A DNA stretch of 8,440 bases from Bacteroidota bacterium (GCA_023429365.1 JAEYVW010000182.1:1-8440); one strand, 5' to 3'. Shown: positions 1 to 7,137, counted from the stretch's first letter. The notes: generated by a model not told the origin, from the sequence alone. Made by a program: numbers and translations.

Positions 1-1082
1 AAAAACAGGATGGTGACAATGGCCATGAATATGGCATTGTACTTAGCGGTTTTCATGACACTTTGCTCCGCACGCTGGGGCTGCAGTGCGCCAAGGTTTT
101 GTCCTACCAGTGTAGCAGCGGCATTACTCAAACCCCAGGCTGGCAATAAAAAGAACATCACTACCCTGATCGCCGTGATATAACCTGCCGATGCTGCTTC
201 ACCAGATTGCGCAACGATAGCGGTCAAGACGATCCAGCTTCCTGATGCTACGAGGAACTGGAAGGTACCTGGAGCAGCGATGTTGATGACCTGTTTGATC
301 AGCTGCCATTCAGGTTTGAAATAAGCAAGCGTCATTTTAATTACACTCTTACCATTGAATAAATGATATAGCTGGTAGAGTACACCGATCCCCCGGCCGA
401 TAGTGGTGGCTATTGCCGCACCGGTAAGTCCGAAGGCGGGAACGGGTCCCCAGCCACGGATCAGTAGTGGACACAATATGATATTGGCCACATTAGCGAT
501 GCAAAGACTTTTCATAGCCATGCTAGCATCACCAGCACCACGGAAAATACCGTTGATCAGGAAGAGTAGCATGATCACGATACTACCGCCCGTGAGTATG
601 CGGGTATAGGTGATACCGTACGCTGCAGTTTCTTCCGAGGCGCCCATGAGCAGGAGTATGTCTTTCGCAAAAACAAAACCTATTATGCTCAATATAATTG
701 TAATGATGACTGATAAAGTAGTCGTTTGCGCTCCCGCTTTCGCGGCTGCCATATTATTTTTTTCACCGATACGCCTGGCCACCAGCGCGGTGGCGGCCAT
801 ACTGATACCGATAGCGATTGAATAAATAATGGTGATCACCGATTCAGTAAGACCAACTACCTGCTGTGCTTTATCGCTGTCGGGAAGATGGCCGACAAAA
901 TACAGGTCTACCAGGGCGAACACACTTTCCATGCACATCTCAAGGATCATGGGTATAGCCAGCATCATCACGGCTTTGCGGATGCTGCCCTGGGTATAAT
1001 CCATTTCTTCACCCCGGATGGATTGCTTTATAAGCGCCAGAATACCCGACACCTTATTGGTTGTGCTAATTGTACGCGACAT
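1..1082 (-). CDS. MATE family multidrug/cation antiporter (3' end outside window)
   Basis: Polytopic inner-membrane transporter of the MATE (NorM/DinF-like) family, which exports drugs or metabolites in exchange for Na+ or H+. Read on the minus strand, the protein starts MSRTISTTNK and reaches about 360 residues at the window edge, compared with about 450 for a full family member, so roughly the last fifth is missing. Visible family hallmarks are the N-terminal YTQGSIRKAVMMLAIPMILE (about residues 29-48), VARRIGEK, the mid-protein FRGAGD, and NAAATLVGQNLGA in the second half. Hydrophobic segments fit about ten of the usual twelve helices. The start at 1082 has no Shine-Dalgarno; an in-frame ATG at 1004 (M27, just before DYTQG) is an alternative that would still keep the first helix. 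It is transcribed divergently from the kinase at 1292. The substrate cannot be told from sequence. Confidence 0.95.
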   Translation of the reverse strand, partial: MSRTISTTNKVSGILALIKQSIRGEEMDYTQGSIRKAVMMLAIPMILEMCMESVFALVDLYFVGHLPDSDKAQQVVGLTESVITIIYSIAIGISMAATALVARRIGEKNNMAAAKAGAQTTTLSVIITIILSIIGFVFAKDILLLMGASEETAAYGITYTRILTGGSIVIMLLFLINGIFRGAGDASMAMKSLCIANVANIILCPLLIRGWGPVPAFGLTGAAIATTIGRGIGVLYQLYHLFNGKSVIKMTLAYFKPEWQLIKQVINIAAPGTFQFLVASGSWIVLTAIVAQSGEAASAGYITAIRVVMFFLLPAWGLSNAAATLVGQNLGALQPQRAEQSVMKTAKYNAIFMAIVTILF

Positions 1083-1112
1083 GAGTTGATTGATTGTGAA
1101 AATGATTGAATG

Positions 1113-1130
1113 CAGCAATAATTATTGCTG
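1113..1130. promoter_or_regulatory. Perfect 18-bp palindrome in the MATE leader (possible operator)
   Basis: CAGCAATAATTATTGCTG is identical to its own reverse complement over all 18 bases. It sits 30 bp upstream of the MATE start codon, in the divergent intergenic region. Perfect dyads of this size just ahead of efflux genes are often operators for a dimeric repressor (TetR or MarR type), but no such regulator gene is in the window, so the role is inferred. It lacks a following T-run and has no unpaired loop, so it is a poor candidate for a terminator. Confidence 0.5.
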
Positions 1131-1264
1131 TTGTAAATTGACCGAGGATGGTGGGTCCTGAAATTTAGAGGCGAACCCTTGTCATTTTCATATTCGAATG
1201 CTTAAGAGGAGGGCAAATATAGGAAAATATTATCCCGCCCATCTGCCGCTCATAAATATTTACG

Positions 1265-1272
1265 TTTATTTG
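1265..1272 (+). promoter_or_regulatory. Weak -7-like box ahead of the first kinase
   Basis: TTTATTTG matches five of the six fixed positions of the Bacteroidota -7 consensus TAnnTTTG and lies 19 bp before the kinase ATG. No TTG-type -33 box is visible at the usual spacing. The bases from 1268 onward (ATTTGTCCCGAAAAA) resemble those at 4866-4880 ahead of the second kinase (13 of 15 identical), which is the main reason to list it. Confidence 0.25.
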
Positions 1273-1291
1273 TCCCGAAAAAAAGAAAACT

Positions 1292-3547
1292 ATGCCATTG
1301 CCCATCGACACAACGATCACTAATAAGGCCAGGTCCTGGGCGGGGCATATCAGTATGGTATTGATCGCCATCCCGGCGCTGGTTTTGCTGGGCTGGCAAC
1401 TGGATGTTTATTTTTTAAAGACATTTTTCCTGCCTCCGGTCAGCATGCATCCCATCGTTGCGGTGTGCTTTATTTTACTAGGTCTCGCGGCACGCCTTCA
1501 ATACGCCAGGCTGGATTCAACACCTGCAGTATTACTGGCAATAGTTGTGATACTGATAGGATTAGTGAAGATCGCCAGCCAGGTTTTTGGTTTTGATTTT
1601 ATTCCGGAAGATGAAACCAGTTCCAACACTACCAGTAGAATTTCTGCAGTGTCGGCATTTTGTTTTGTGTTGTCGGGTCTCACGCTGATCATGCGACGTC
1701 GGGGAAGATTGGGTGTTTGCCATTTTCTCGGACTGATAACCGCATTTATAAGCCTGCTTTTCCTGCTGGGTTATGTGTACCAGGTACGAAGTTTTTTGAA
1801 CTTGTACAATCAGATTTTCATGCCGGCCCCGGCAGCATTGTGTTTTTTTCTCTTTTCGCTTCATATACTTTTTTCTGATCCTGACAAAGGAGTAATGAAG
1901 CAACTTACTTCAACGCTAAGTGGTAGTCTGGTCGCGAGGGTACTGGTACCGGCCGCCATAGTTATTCCTGCTGTGCTGGGTTTATTACGATTACAGGGCA
2001 ACTGGACCGGGCTTTATTCCAATGAGTTTGGCACTACGATGTATGTGTTGAGCATCATCGTGATCTTTGTATGTATAATCTGGTACAACGCCTTGTTGCT
2101 CAACAAAAGAGACCTGTTGAAAAAACAAACCGAAGATGCGTTGCGCGAGCGTGAAAAGTATATCCACGCCATTTTACAAAATGCACCAGATGCCGTAGTA
2201 GTTATTGACACGGCAGGTGCAGTCACCAAGTGGAACCAGGAGGCAAAGACGATTTTTGGGTGGACGGATGAAGAAGCAAGGGGAAGGTTATTAAGTGATC
2301 TAATCATTCCACCGGATCTAAGAGAAAGACATCGCATTGGCATGCAGCGTTATCTTGATACCGGCCATGCAAATATCCTGGGAAAGACAATCGATATCCA
2401 GGCTATACGTAAGGATGGTTCATCACTGGATATTTCTCTCCGGGTGTCATTGTTGAGACAGGAAAATAAAAAATTCTTTATCGGCTTCATTCGTGATATC
2501 ACAGAGCGAAAGGAAATGGAAGAAAAGCTGTTGCTGTTTGAACGCAACCCGCTTCCCATGTGGATGCTGAGCCTGCCCGAATATAAGGTCATCGATGTAA
2601 ACAATGCAGCGCTGGAGCAATACGGTTATCAGCGTGAAGAATTTCTCAATCTCAATATATATGACCTGAGACCACCAGATGAATATGAGCGACTAAAACA
2701 AAATACCAGCACTTCGTTCAGGGGTATTCATCATGCGGGAATCTGGCGGCATATCAAAAAAGACAAAACAATAATTTTTGTTGATGTCGTTACTTACGAC
2801 CTCGTTTACATGGGTCAGCAGACCAGGTTGGTATTGGCCAATAATGTAACCGAGAAATATATCGCCGAAGAAAAACTGAAAGAATCTTACGAGGCCATCC
2901 GCAAGCTCACCGGGCACCTGCAGCAGGTACGTGAAGAAGAACGACTGTATATATCACGTGAGATACATGATGAACTCGGTCAGTTGATGACTGTTTTAAA
3001 AATGGACATTTCGTGGTTGAATAAAAAACTCGACTCACCGGGTGAGCCGGTGAAAACAAAACTGGGCGAGATAATGAGTGTTATTGATACTACATCAAAA
3101 GCAATCCGTCGCATTGCATCTGAGTTACGCCCGAGTCTGCTTGATGACCTTGGATTGCTGGCTGCGATGGAATGGCATCTCGAAGAATTTGAAAAACGAT
3201 CGGGTATCAGAAAAAAATTACAGGTGCCTGATGCAGAAATACCTTTACCAGATGCGTTTAAAATCGGGATATTCCGTATTTTTCAGGAATCATTGACCAA
3301 TGTAGCAAGGCATTCGGGTGCAACGGAAGTAATGGTCAGTTTATCGCAGGAGAATAAGCAACTGGTTCTAATCATTCGCGATAACGGTAACGGGTTGGTG
3401 GATAAGCAGGGCAACAGGAAAACCCTAGGGTTGCTGGGTATGAAAGAAAGAAGCCAGGTGATGGGAGGACAATATAATATCAGCAGTCATCCTGGAGAAG
3501 GCACAATGGTTACCGTAATTGTACCTTTGCCGGATACCGACCTGTAA
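1292..3547 (+). CDS. Membrane PAS-domain sensor histidine kinase (HisKA_3/NarX-LiaS type)
   Basis: Sensor kinase of 751 residues that should autophosphorylate on His and pass the phosphate to the regulator encoded next to it. Order of parts: about eight hydrophobic segments (roughly 19-37, 54-70, 77-97, 117-134, 142-163, 177-194, 212-232, 249-270), forming an N-terminal membrane domain without a large extracellular loop; PAS1 (about 285-408, ending RDITERKE); PAS2 (about 410-525); a short helix; a HisKA_3 dimerisation domain with phospho-acceptor His559 in SREIHDELGQ; and a HATPase_c domain with N-box FQESLTNVARHSGA (664-677, Asn670), G1 box DNGNG (697-701) and G2 box GLLGMKER. All catalytic motifs look intact. 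The start has an A-rich leader rather than a Shine-Dalgarno. The gap to the regulator is only 14 nt, so the two are almost surely one operon. PAS1 carries His347 at the position of the FixL haem ligand, but the signal is unknown. Confidence 0.95.
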   Translation: MPLPIDTTITNKARSWAGHISMVLIAIPALVLLGWQLDVYFLKTFFLPPVSMHPIVAVCFILLGLAARLQYARLDSTPAVLLAIVVILIGLVKIASQVFGFDFIPEDETSSNTTSRISAVSAFCFVLSGLTLIMRRRGRLGVCHFLGLITAFISLLFLLGYVYQVRSFLNLYNQIFMPAPAALCFFLFSLHILFSDPDKGVMKQLTSTLSGSLVARVLVPAAIVIPAVLGLLRLQGNWTGLYSNEFGTTMYVLSIIVIFVCIIWYNALLLNKRDLLKKQTEDALREREKYIHAILQNAPDAVVVIDTAGAVTKWNQEAKTIFGWTDEEARGRLLSDLIIPPDLRERHRIGMQRYLDTGHANILGKTIDIQAIRKDGSSLDISLRVSLLRQENKKFFIGFIRDITERKEMEEKLLLFERNPLPMWMLSLPEYKVIDVNNAALEQYGYQREEFLNLNIYDLRPPDEYERLKQNTSTSFRGIHHAGIWRHIKKDKTIIFVDVVTYDLVYMGQQTRLVLANNVTEKYIAEEKLKESYEAIRKLTGHLQQVREEERLYISREIHDELGQLMTVLKMDISWLNKKLDSPGEPVKTKLGEIMSVIDTTSKAIRRIASELRPSLLDDLGLLAAMEWHLEEFEKRSGIRKKLQVPDAEIPLPDAFKIGIFRIFQESLTNVARHSGATEVMVSLSQENKQLVLIIRDNGNGLVDKQGNRKTLGLLGMKERSQVMGGQYNISSHPGEGTMVTVIVPLPDTDL

Positions 3548-3561
3548 AAACACAATTGATC

Positions 3562-4191
3562 ATGCTAAGAATTCTCATTGCAGACGATCATGCCATAGTC
3601 CGTAAAGGATTGAAACAATTGCTGCTCGAAGAATATCCTTCGGCAGAGATAGGTGAAGTGGCCGATACAGAAGGGCTTTTAAAGCAGGTGCTGAACAATG
3701 GGTGGAATGTCGTGATCTGCGATATGAATATGCCCGGTCGTAGTGGACTTGACGCCCTTGCCCATATCAAACAAATTGCTCCCGATCTCCCGGTGCTTAT
3801 CATGAGCATGTATCCGGAAGATCAATATGCTCTCCGCGTATTAAAAGCCGGTGCTTCCGGTTATCTTCAAAAAGAAAGTATTCACGACGATATCATCAAG
3901 GCGGTACAAACCGTCAAACTGGGAAAAAAATTTATCACTCCCTCCATCGCGGAAAAACTCGCTGACGCTTTTCATAATAATAATAACAAACTCCCGCATG
4001 AATTGCTGTCGGATCGCGAATTTGATGTCTTCAAATTGCTGGCCTCCGGTAAATCGGTTTCAGATATCGCGAACCAGCTTTCACTCAGCACTACAACGGT
4101 AAGTACGTACCGCTCGCGGATACTGGAAAAAATGGGGATCCGTTCCAACGCCGAACTAACCCGCTACGCCCTCGAAAAAAAGCTGATCTGA
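3562..4191 (+). CDS. NarL/FixJ-type response regulator (receiver + LuxR HTH)
   Basis: DNA-binding response regulator of 209 residues, the likely partner of the kinase just upstream. Receiver (1-118): acidic pair Asp8/Asp9, phospho-acceptor Asp54 in VVICDMNMPG, Ser82 as the switch Ser/Thr, Lys104 in GYLQKES. A linker with an Asn4 run (encoded by a short AAT repeat at 3974-3986) joins it to a LuxR-type helix-turn-helix (about 145-209: LSDREFDVFKLLASGKS, then STTTVSTYRSRILEKMGI as recognition helix region). I chose the ATG at 3562, giving MLRILIADDH, the usual start of this family; a TTG at 3556 is in frame and would add two residues. No convincing terminator follows: only a 5-bp inverted repeat (GATCT/AGATC) overlapping the stop codon, with no T-run. 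Target genes are unknown. Confidence 0.95.
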   Translation: MLRILIADDHAIVRKGLKQLLLEEYPSAEIGEVADTEGLLKQVLNNGWNVVICDMNMPGRSGLDALAHIKQIAPDLPVLIMSMYPEDQYALRVLKAGASGYLQKESIHDDIIKAVQTVKLGKKFITPSIAEKLADAFHNNNNKLPHELLSDREFDVFKLLASGKSVSDIANQLSLSTTTVSTYRSRILEKMGIRSNAELTRYALEKKLI

Positions 4192-4228
4192 TAAGATCTA
4201 TCATGGCCATTAACTAAAGGAACTCAGC

Positions 4229-4259
4229 ATTATAGGGGCGTTCAAATGGTTTAAATTTG
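4229..4259 (+). promoter_or_regulatory. Promoter-like element ahead of the single-domain receiver
   Basis: TAAATTTG at 4252-4259 is an exact match to the Bacteroidota -7 consensus TAnnTTTG. There is no TTG at -33; instead ATTATAGGGG lies 13 bp upstream (4229-4238). The same pair (ATTACAGGGG, 14 bp, TACATTTG) occurs ahead of the second kinase. A start about 7 bp after the box would leave a leader of roughly 95 nt before the ATG at 4364. The promoter call is inferred from the motif only. Confidence 0.45.
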
Positions 4260-4275
4260 TAGTATAAAGTCTACA
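4258..4275. repeat. TGTAG-N8-CTACA inverted repeat
   Basis: TGTAGTATAAAGTCTACA has 5-bp arms around 8 bases and overlaps the end of the TAAATTTG box, so a protein bound here would cover the presumed transcription start. A matching dyad beginning with the same eight bases (TGTAGTAT) lies at 4800-4818. An operator role is a guess. Confidence 0.35.
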
Positions 4276-4363
4276 TTATTTAAAATCTTCAGGCTACATA
4301 TTCCTTCGCGATGAATAGCTATTTTGCATAAGCAATATAACCAGATAATTCACACCCGTTTTT

Positions 4364-4744
4364 ATGCATAGGATCATCATTGCGGATGACCATCCGGTCG
4401 TCATGCAAGCTTTAAAAAAAATTATCCTGGAGGAGTTTCCCGGAATATTTGTCGATGAAGCCACCGATACTCAGGGACTTCTTGACAAGGTTGCCGAAGA
4501 TTCCTGGGACCTGGTCATTTCCGACCTTGCTATGCCGGGTGGGGGTGGCTTTACTGCATTGAAAAAGATAAAAGCCACCAGTAAAAAACTGCCGGTTATA
4601 ATCCTTAGTACCTATCCCGCCGAACAATACGCGCCAAGGGTATTAAAAGCAGGCGCGGAAGATTTTATCTGCAAGGACTCTTTACCTACAGGGCTGCTCA
4701 AAGCCATGAAACGGATACTTGAAGACGAAAAAAAAAAGGACTGA
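4364..4744 (+). CDS. Stand-alone receiver domain protein (CheY-like single-domain response regulator)
   Basis: A 126-residue protein that is one receiver domain and nothing more. The phosphorylation site is complete: Asp8/Asp9, phospho-acceptor Asp54 (VISDLAMPG), Ser82, Lys104 (FICKDS). It aligns without a gap to the receiver of the regulator at 3562, with about 55 of the first 114 residues identical by hand count, including the shared EQY/DQY-A-x-RVLKAGA stretch, so it is a paralogue that arose by duplication and lacks the helix-turn-helix. It ends in the charged tail EDEKKKD, encoded by a run of ten A (4728-4737). The spacers before it (172 bp) and after it (200 bp) suggest its own promoter. 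It may accept phosphate from either kinase and act by protein contact or as a phosphate sink; it cannot bind DNA by itself in the usual way. No leftover HTH coding is seen downstream in any frame. Confidence 0.93.
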   Translation: MHRIIIADDHPVVMQALKKIILEEFPGIFVDEATDTQGLLDKVAEDSWDLVISDLAMPGGGGFTALKKIKATSKKLPVIILSTYPAEQYAPRVLKAGAEDFICKDSLPTGLLKAMKRILEDEKKKD

Positions 4745-4799
4745 CCAATCCAGAACGAACGAATGTTGTCAACTAGATGTCGAAAACTAAGCGTTTCCA

Positions 4800-4818
4800 T
4801 GTAGTATTTTAAACTACA
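4800..4818. repeat. TGTAGT-N7-ACTACA inverted repeat
   Basis: TGTAGTATTTTAAACTACA has 6-bp perfect arms around 7 bases, in the spacer between the single-domain receiver and the second kinase. It has no T-run after it, so it is more like a protein-binding dyad than a terminator. It shares TGTAGTAT and the CTACA arm with the dyad at 4258-4275, and both are followed by AAATCTT within a few bases. Confidence 0.35.
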
Positions 4819-4838
4819 ATGAAATCTTGGTTTGGTCT

Positions 4839-4870
4839 ATTACAGGGGTAAAGACCGTTTTATACATTTG
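4839..4870 (+). promoter_or_regulatory. Promoter-like element ahead of the second kinase
   Basis: TACATTTG at 4863-4870 is an exact TAnnTTTG match. ATTACAGGGG (4839-4848) lies 14 bp upstream in place of a normal -33 TTG, mirroring the arrangement at 4229-4259. The expected leader before the ATG at 4945 is about 68 nt. A small dyad GGTCT (4834-4838)/AGACC (4852-4856) brackets the ATTACAGGGG block and could be an activator site. All by motif only. Confidence 0.45.
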
Positions 4871-4944
4871 TCCGGAACAAGAACCTGCCAATTACGCTTA
4901 TTCAAATACCTATGCTATAAATCCAGACGAAAAAAGTATCCCTA

Positions 4945-7137
4945 ATGAAAAAAACGAGTTGGTCGGAACTAAAACAGCTCATTGGTAAGGACCGCTGCAC
5001 TGACGATTTATTTCTCACCCTCATCGAACCGGATGGCAGGATTTCCTGTGCTAATGCACGGATGATTCGGAATATGGAATTGCGTCATCCCCGTGAAGCA
5101 GAGACCAATTTTTTCGACCTTATTCATCCTTCTCACCGCAATGATCTCAGGAACGCCCTGCAGTCACCTGGTCAGGACCAACCATCCCTGGAACTTCACC
5201 TGAAAAACGGTCACTATCATCCCATGAAGTGGCAGATCAATTCCCTGGGAGATAATAATAAAGACCGCTTTCTTTGTGTCGGATACAAGATCGTTGATGA
5301 TAAAAGGATCAATCGCTTTCATGAATTATTAAAGAACCATGGCGAACTGATTGCCGAAGGACCTCATGGACTTTTATTTCATGATAACCGTGGCGAAATG
5401 ATCGCCGCCAACCAGATGGTAGCCTCCATATTCGGTACCACGCTTGAACATTTATATCAACTGAAGGACATCGAAGAGCAATGGAATAACGAATGGCTGA
5501 TCCGCAATGAAGATGGTCATCGCCTTTTGTTTAGAGAAACGCCATTTATGAAAGCGATCGCGACAGGCGAATCGTACACAGAAACACTCGTTATTCGCCT
5601 GAAAAGCGGCGAGACCAAATGGGTGGTTTTTAATTCACAACCCTGTCAGCCAATGGAAGGTGAGCAGCTTTCTGCTGTTTCGCACCTGGTTGACATCACC
5701 GCTGAGCGCAAACTCTCCGAAGAGCTCAGGGCGGGTAAGGCGCTGAACGCCGCTTTCTTCGAACAAACACCCACGCTTTCATGGGTGATAGATGAAACAA
5801 CAGCGCTGCAAATTGCCAGCCAGGCATTTTATGATCATTTCAGCCTGATTGAAAAAGAATGCATCGGTGCCAAGATCACTGACATCGTCCCGCCATCTGT
5901 GGCAAGTGCATTATATAATATTCACCTCAAAGTGTTTGAGACCGGGAAGCCGATCCAGACAACCGAAAAAATAAAATGGGCCGATGGATCACATACCATT
6001 TCACATATTCATCTTTTCCCGATCCAGTCAGGTTCGGGTAAAAAACTCCTGGGCGGACAGGCCATCAACCTGCCGGATAAAAGCCGCCTTGAAAAAGAAT
6101 TGAAAGACGTGCACCAGCGCATGTTAAACCTGAGTCGTGCTACTTCCGATGCGATCTGGGAATGGGATATGCAAACAGGCCAGATCTTTCGCAACGAAGC
6201 GCTCATGGAAATGGTCGGTTACCAGTCAGACAATTCACGTGGTTTGTCATGGTGGTTACGCAGGATACACCCCGAAGACCGTGACCGCCTGGCGGACAAA
6301 GTGAAAGAAGCCACAGATAATTTCCAGCAATCCTGGCAGGATTCATATCGTTTCAAATGCGCCGATGGGACCTACAAGTATGTTGAAGACAAAGGTTTTG
6401 TTGTTTACGAAAATGGACTCCCTGTCAAGATGATCGGTTCGTTGAATGATATTTCATTGGTAAAAGAACTGGAAAATGAGCTGGCCGATTTTCGCCTGCA
6501 AAAACAAAAAGAGATTTCGGAAACCGTGATCCGAATGCAGGAAAAAGAAAGAACACGGATCGGACATGAATTGCATGATAACGTCAACCAGATCCTTTCT
6601 ACGGTGAAATTATTTTTCGATGGGATCAAAACAACAAGTGATGATCAAAAGCAACTGAAACATAAAAGTATTGAATACCTGTTGATGGCCATTGAGGAAA
6701 TCCGGAAACTTTCAAAGGAACTGGTAACCCCTCAATTGAAACAGGAAACACTTACAGATACTATTCTTGCAGCCATCACCGATATTCAGATTACGGGTGC
6801 GATTAAGATAAACTTCACCCACCAGGTAGACGAGACCCTCATATCTCAGGGAAAAAAGATCACTCTCTTCAGGATCATCCAGGAGCAGCTTAAAAATATC
6901 CTGAAACATAGTGGTGCAACTACAGCCGATATACGTTTGCACACCAACCCTGGAACAGTCGAACTAGAGATCAGTGATAATGGAAAAGGTTTCGACCCGC
7001 AGCAAACGCGTCAGGGCATTGGACTGGCCAATATCCACGAGCGGACCCAGTTCTATAATGGTAAGGTAAATATCAAAGCTACCTGGCGAAAGGGATGGAC
7101 TTTGCAGGTATCCATTCCGTTGGAAAATCAAGCTTAA
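4945..7137 (+). CDS. Soluble multi-PAS sensor histidine kinase (HisKA_3 type)
   Basis: Cytoplasmic histidine kinase of 730 residues with no signal peptide and no hydrophobic segment. From the N-terminus: a divergent PAS (about 21-117), PAS2 (about 126-256, ending DITAERK), PAS3 (about 265-377), PAS4 of the PAS_3 type (about 393-507, with WEWDMQTGQ, IHPEDRDRL, and DISLVKE at its end), a helix, then HisKA_3 with phospho-acceptor His544 in GHELHDNVNQ and HATPase_c with N-box RIIQEQLKNILKHSGA (Asn651), G1 DNGKG (678-682) and G2 GIGLANIHER (691-700). Catalytic motifs are intact. No DNA-binding regulator lies downstream; the nearest partner is the single-domain receiver 200 bp upstream, and the NarL-type regulator beyond it is a second candidate. 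Ligands of the PAS domains cannot be read from sequence. The stop codon overlaps that of the convergent protease gene. Confidence 0.95.
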   Translation: MKKTSWSELKQLIGKDRCTDDLFLTLIEPDGRISCANARMIRNMELRHPREAETNFFDLIHPSHRNDLRNALQSPGQDQPSLELHLKNGHYHPMKWQINSLGDNNKDRFLCVGYKIVDDKRINRFHELLKNHGELIAEGPHGLLFHDNRGEMIAANQMVASIFGTTLEHLYQLKDIEEQWNNEWLIRNEDGHRLLFRETPFMKAIATGESYTETLVIRLKSGETKWVVFNSQPCQPMEGEQLSAVSHLVDITAERKLSEELRAGKALNAAFFEQTPTLSWVIDETTALQIASQAFYDHFSLIEKECIGAKITDIVPPSVASALYNIHLKVFETGKPIQTTEKIKWADGSHTISHIHLFPIQSGSGKKLLGGQAINLPDKSRLEKELKDVHQRMLNLSRATSDAIWEWDMQTGQIFRNEALMEMVGYQSDNSRGLSWWLRRIHPEDRDRLADKVKEATDNFQQSWQDSYRFKCADGTYKYVEDKGFVVYENGLPVKMIGSLNDISLVKELENELADFRLQKQKEISETVIRMQEKERTRIGHELHDNVNQILSTVKLFFDGIKTTSDDQKQLKHKSIEYLLMAIEEIRKLSKELVTPQLKQETLTDTILAAITDIQITGAIKINFTHQVDETLISQGKKITLFRIIQEQLKNILKHSGATTADIRLHTNPGTVELEISDNGKGFDPQQTRQGIGLANIHERTQFYNGKVNIKATWRKGWTLQVSIPLENQA

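Noticed and set aside
403..1109. Three plus-strand open frames inside the MATE region
   Set aside because: They lie antisense to a well-conserved MATE coding sequence, and their translations look like no known protein.
1211..1240. GGGC...GCCC with inner AATAT/ATATT as a hairpin in the divergent region
   Set aside because: Inner and outer arms do not share a centre of symmetry, so no coherent stem forms.
3974..3986. AAT trinucleotide repeat in the regulator linker as a phase-variable tract
   Set aside because: It is short and changes would only add or remove Asn in a flexible linker, not switch the gene off.
4184..4203. Inverted repeats over the stop codon of the NarL-type regulator (GATCT/AGATC, TGATA/TATCA) as a terminator
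   Set aside because: Arms are only 5 bp and AT-rich and no T-run follows.
4728..4800. A10 run at the end of the lone receiver, as a frameshift that removed an HTH domain
   Set aside because: A one-base shift gives GLTNPERTNVVN then a stop, faintly like the start of a LuxR HTH, but no frame downstream encodes the rest of such a domain. A true single-domain receiver is simpler.
4819..4851. Possible 10-residue leader peptide (MKSWFGLLQG)
   Set aside because: No ribosome-binding site, and it overlaps the promoter-like ATTACAGGGG block, so it is probably upstream of the transcript start.
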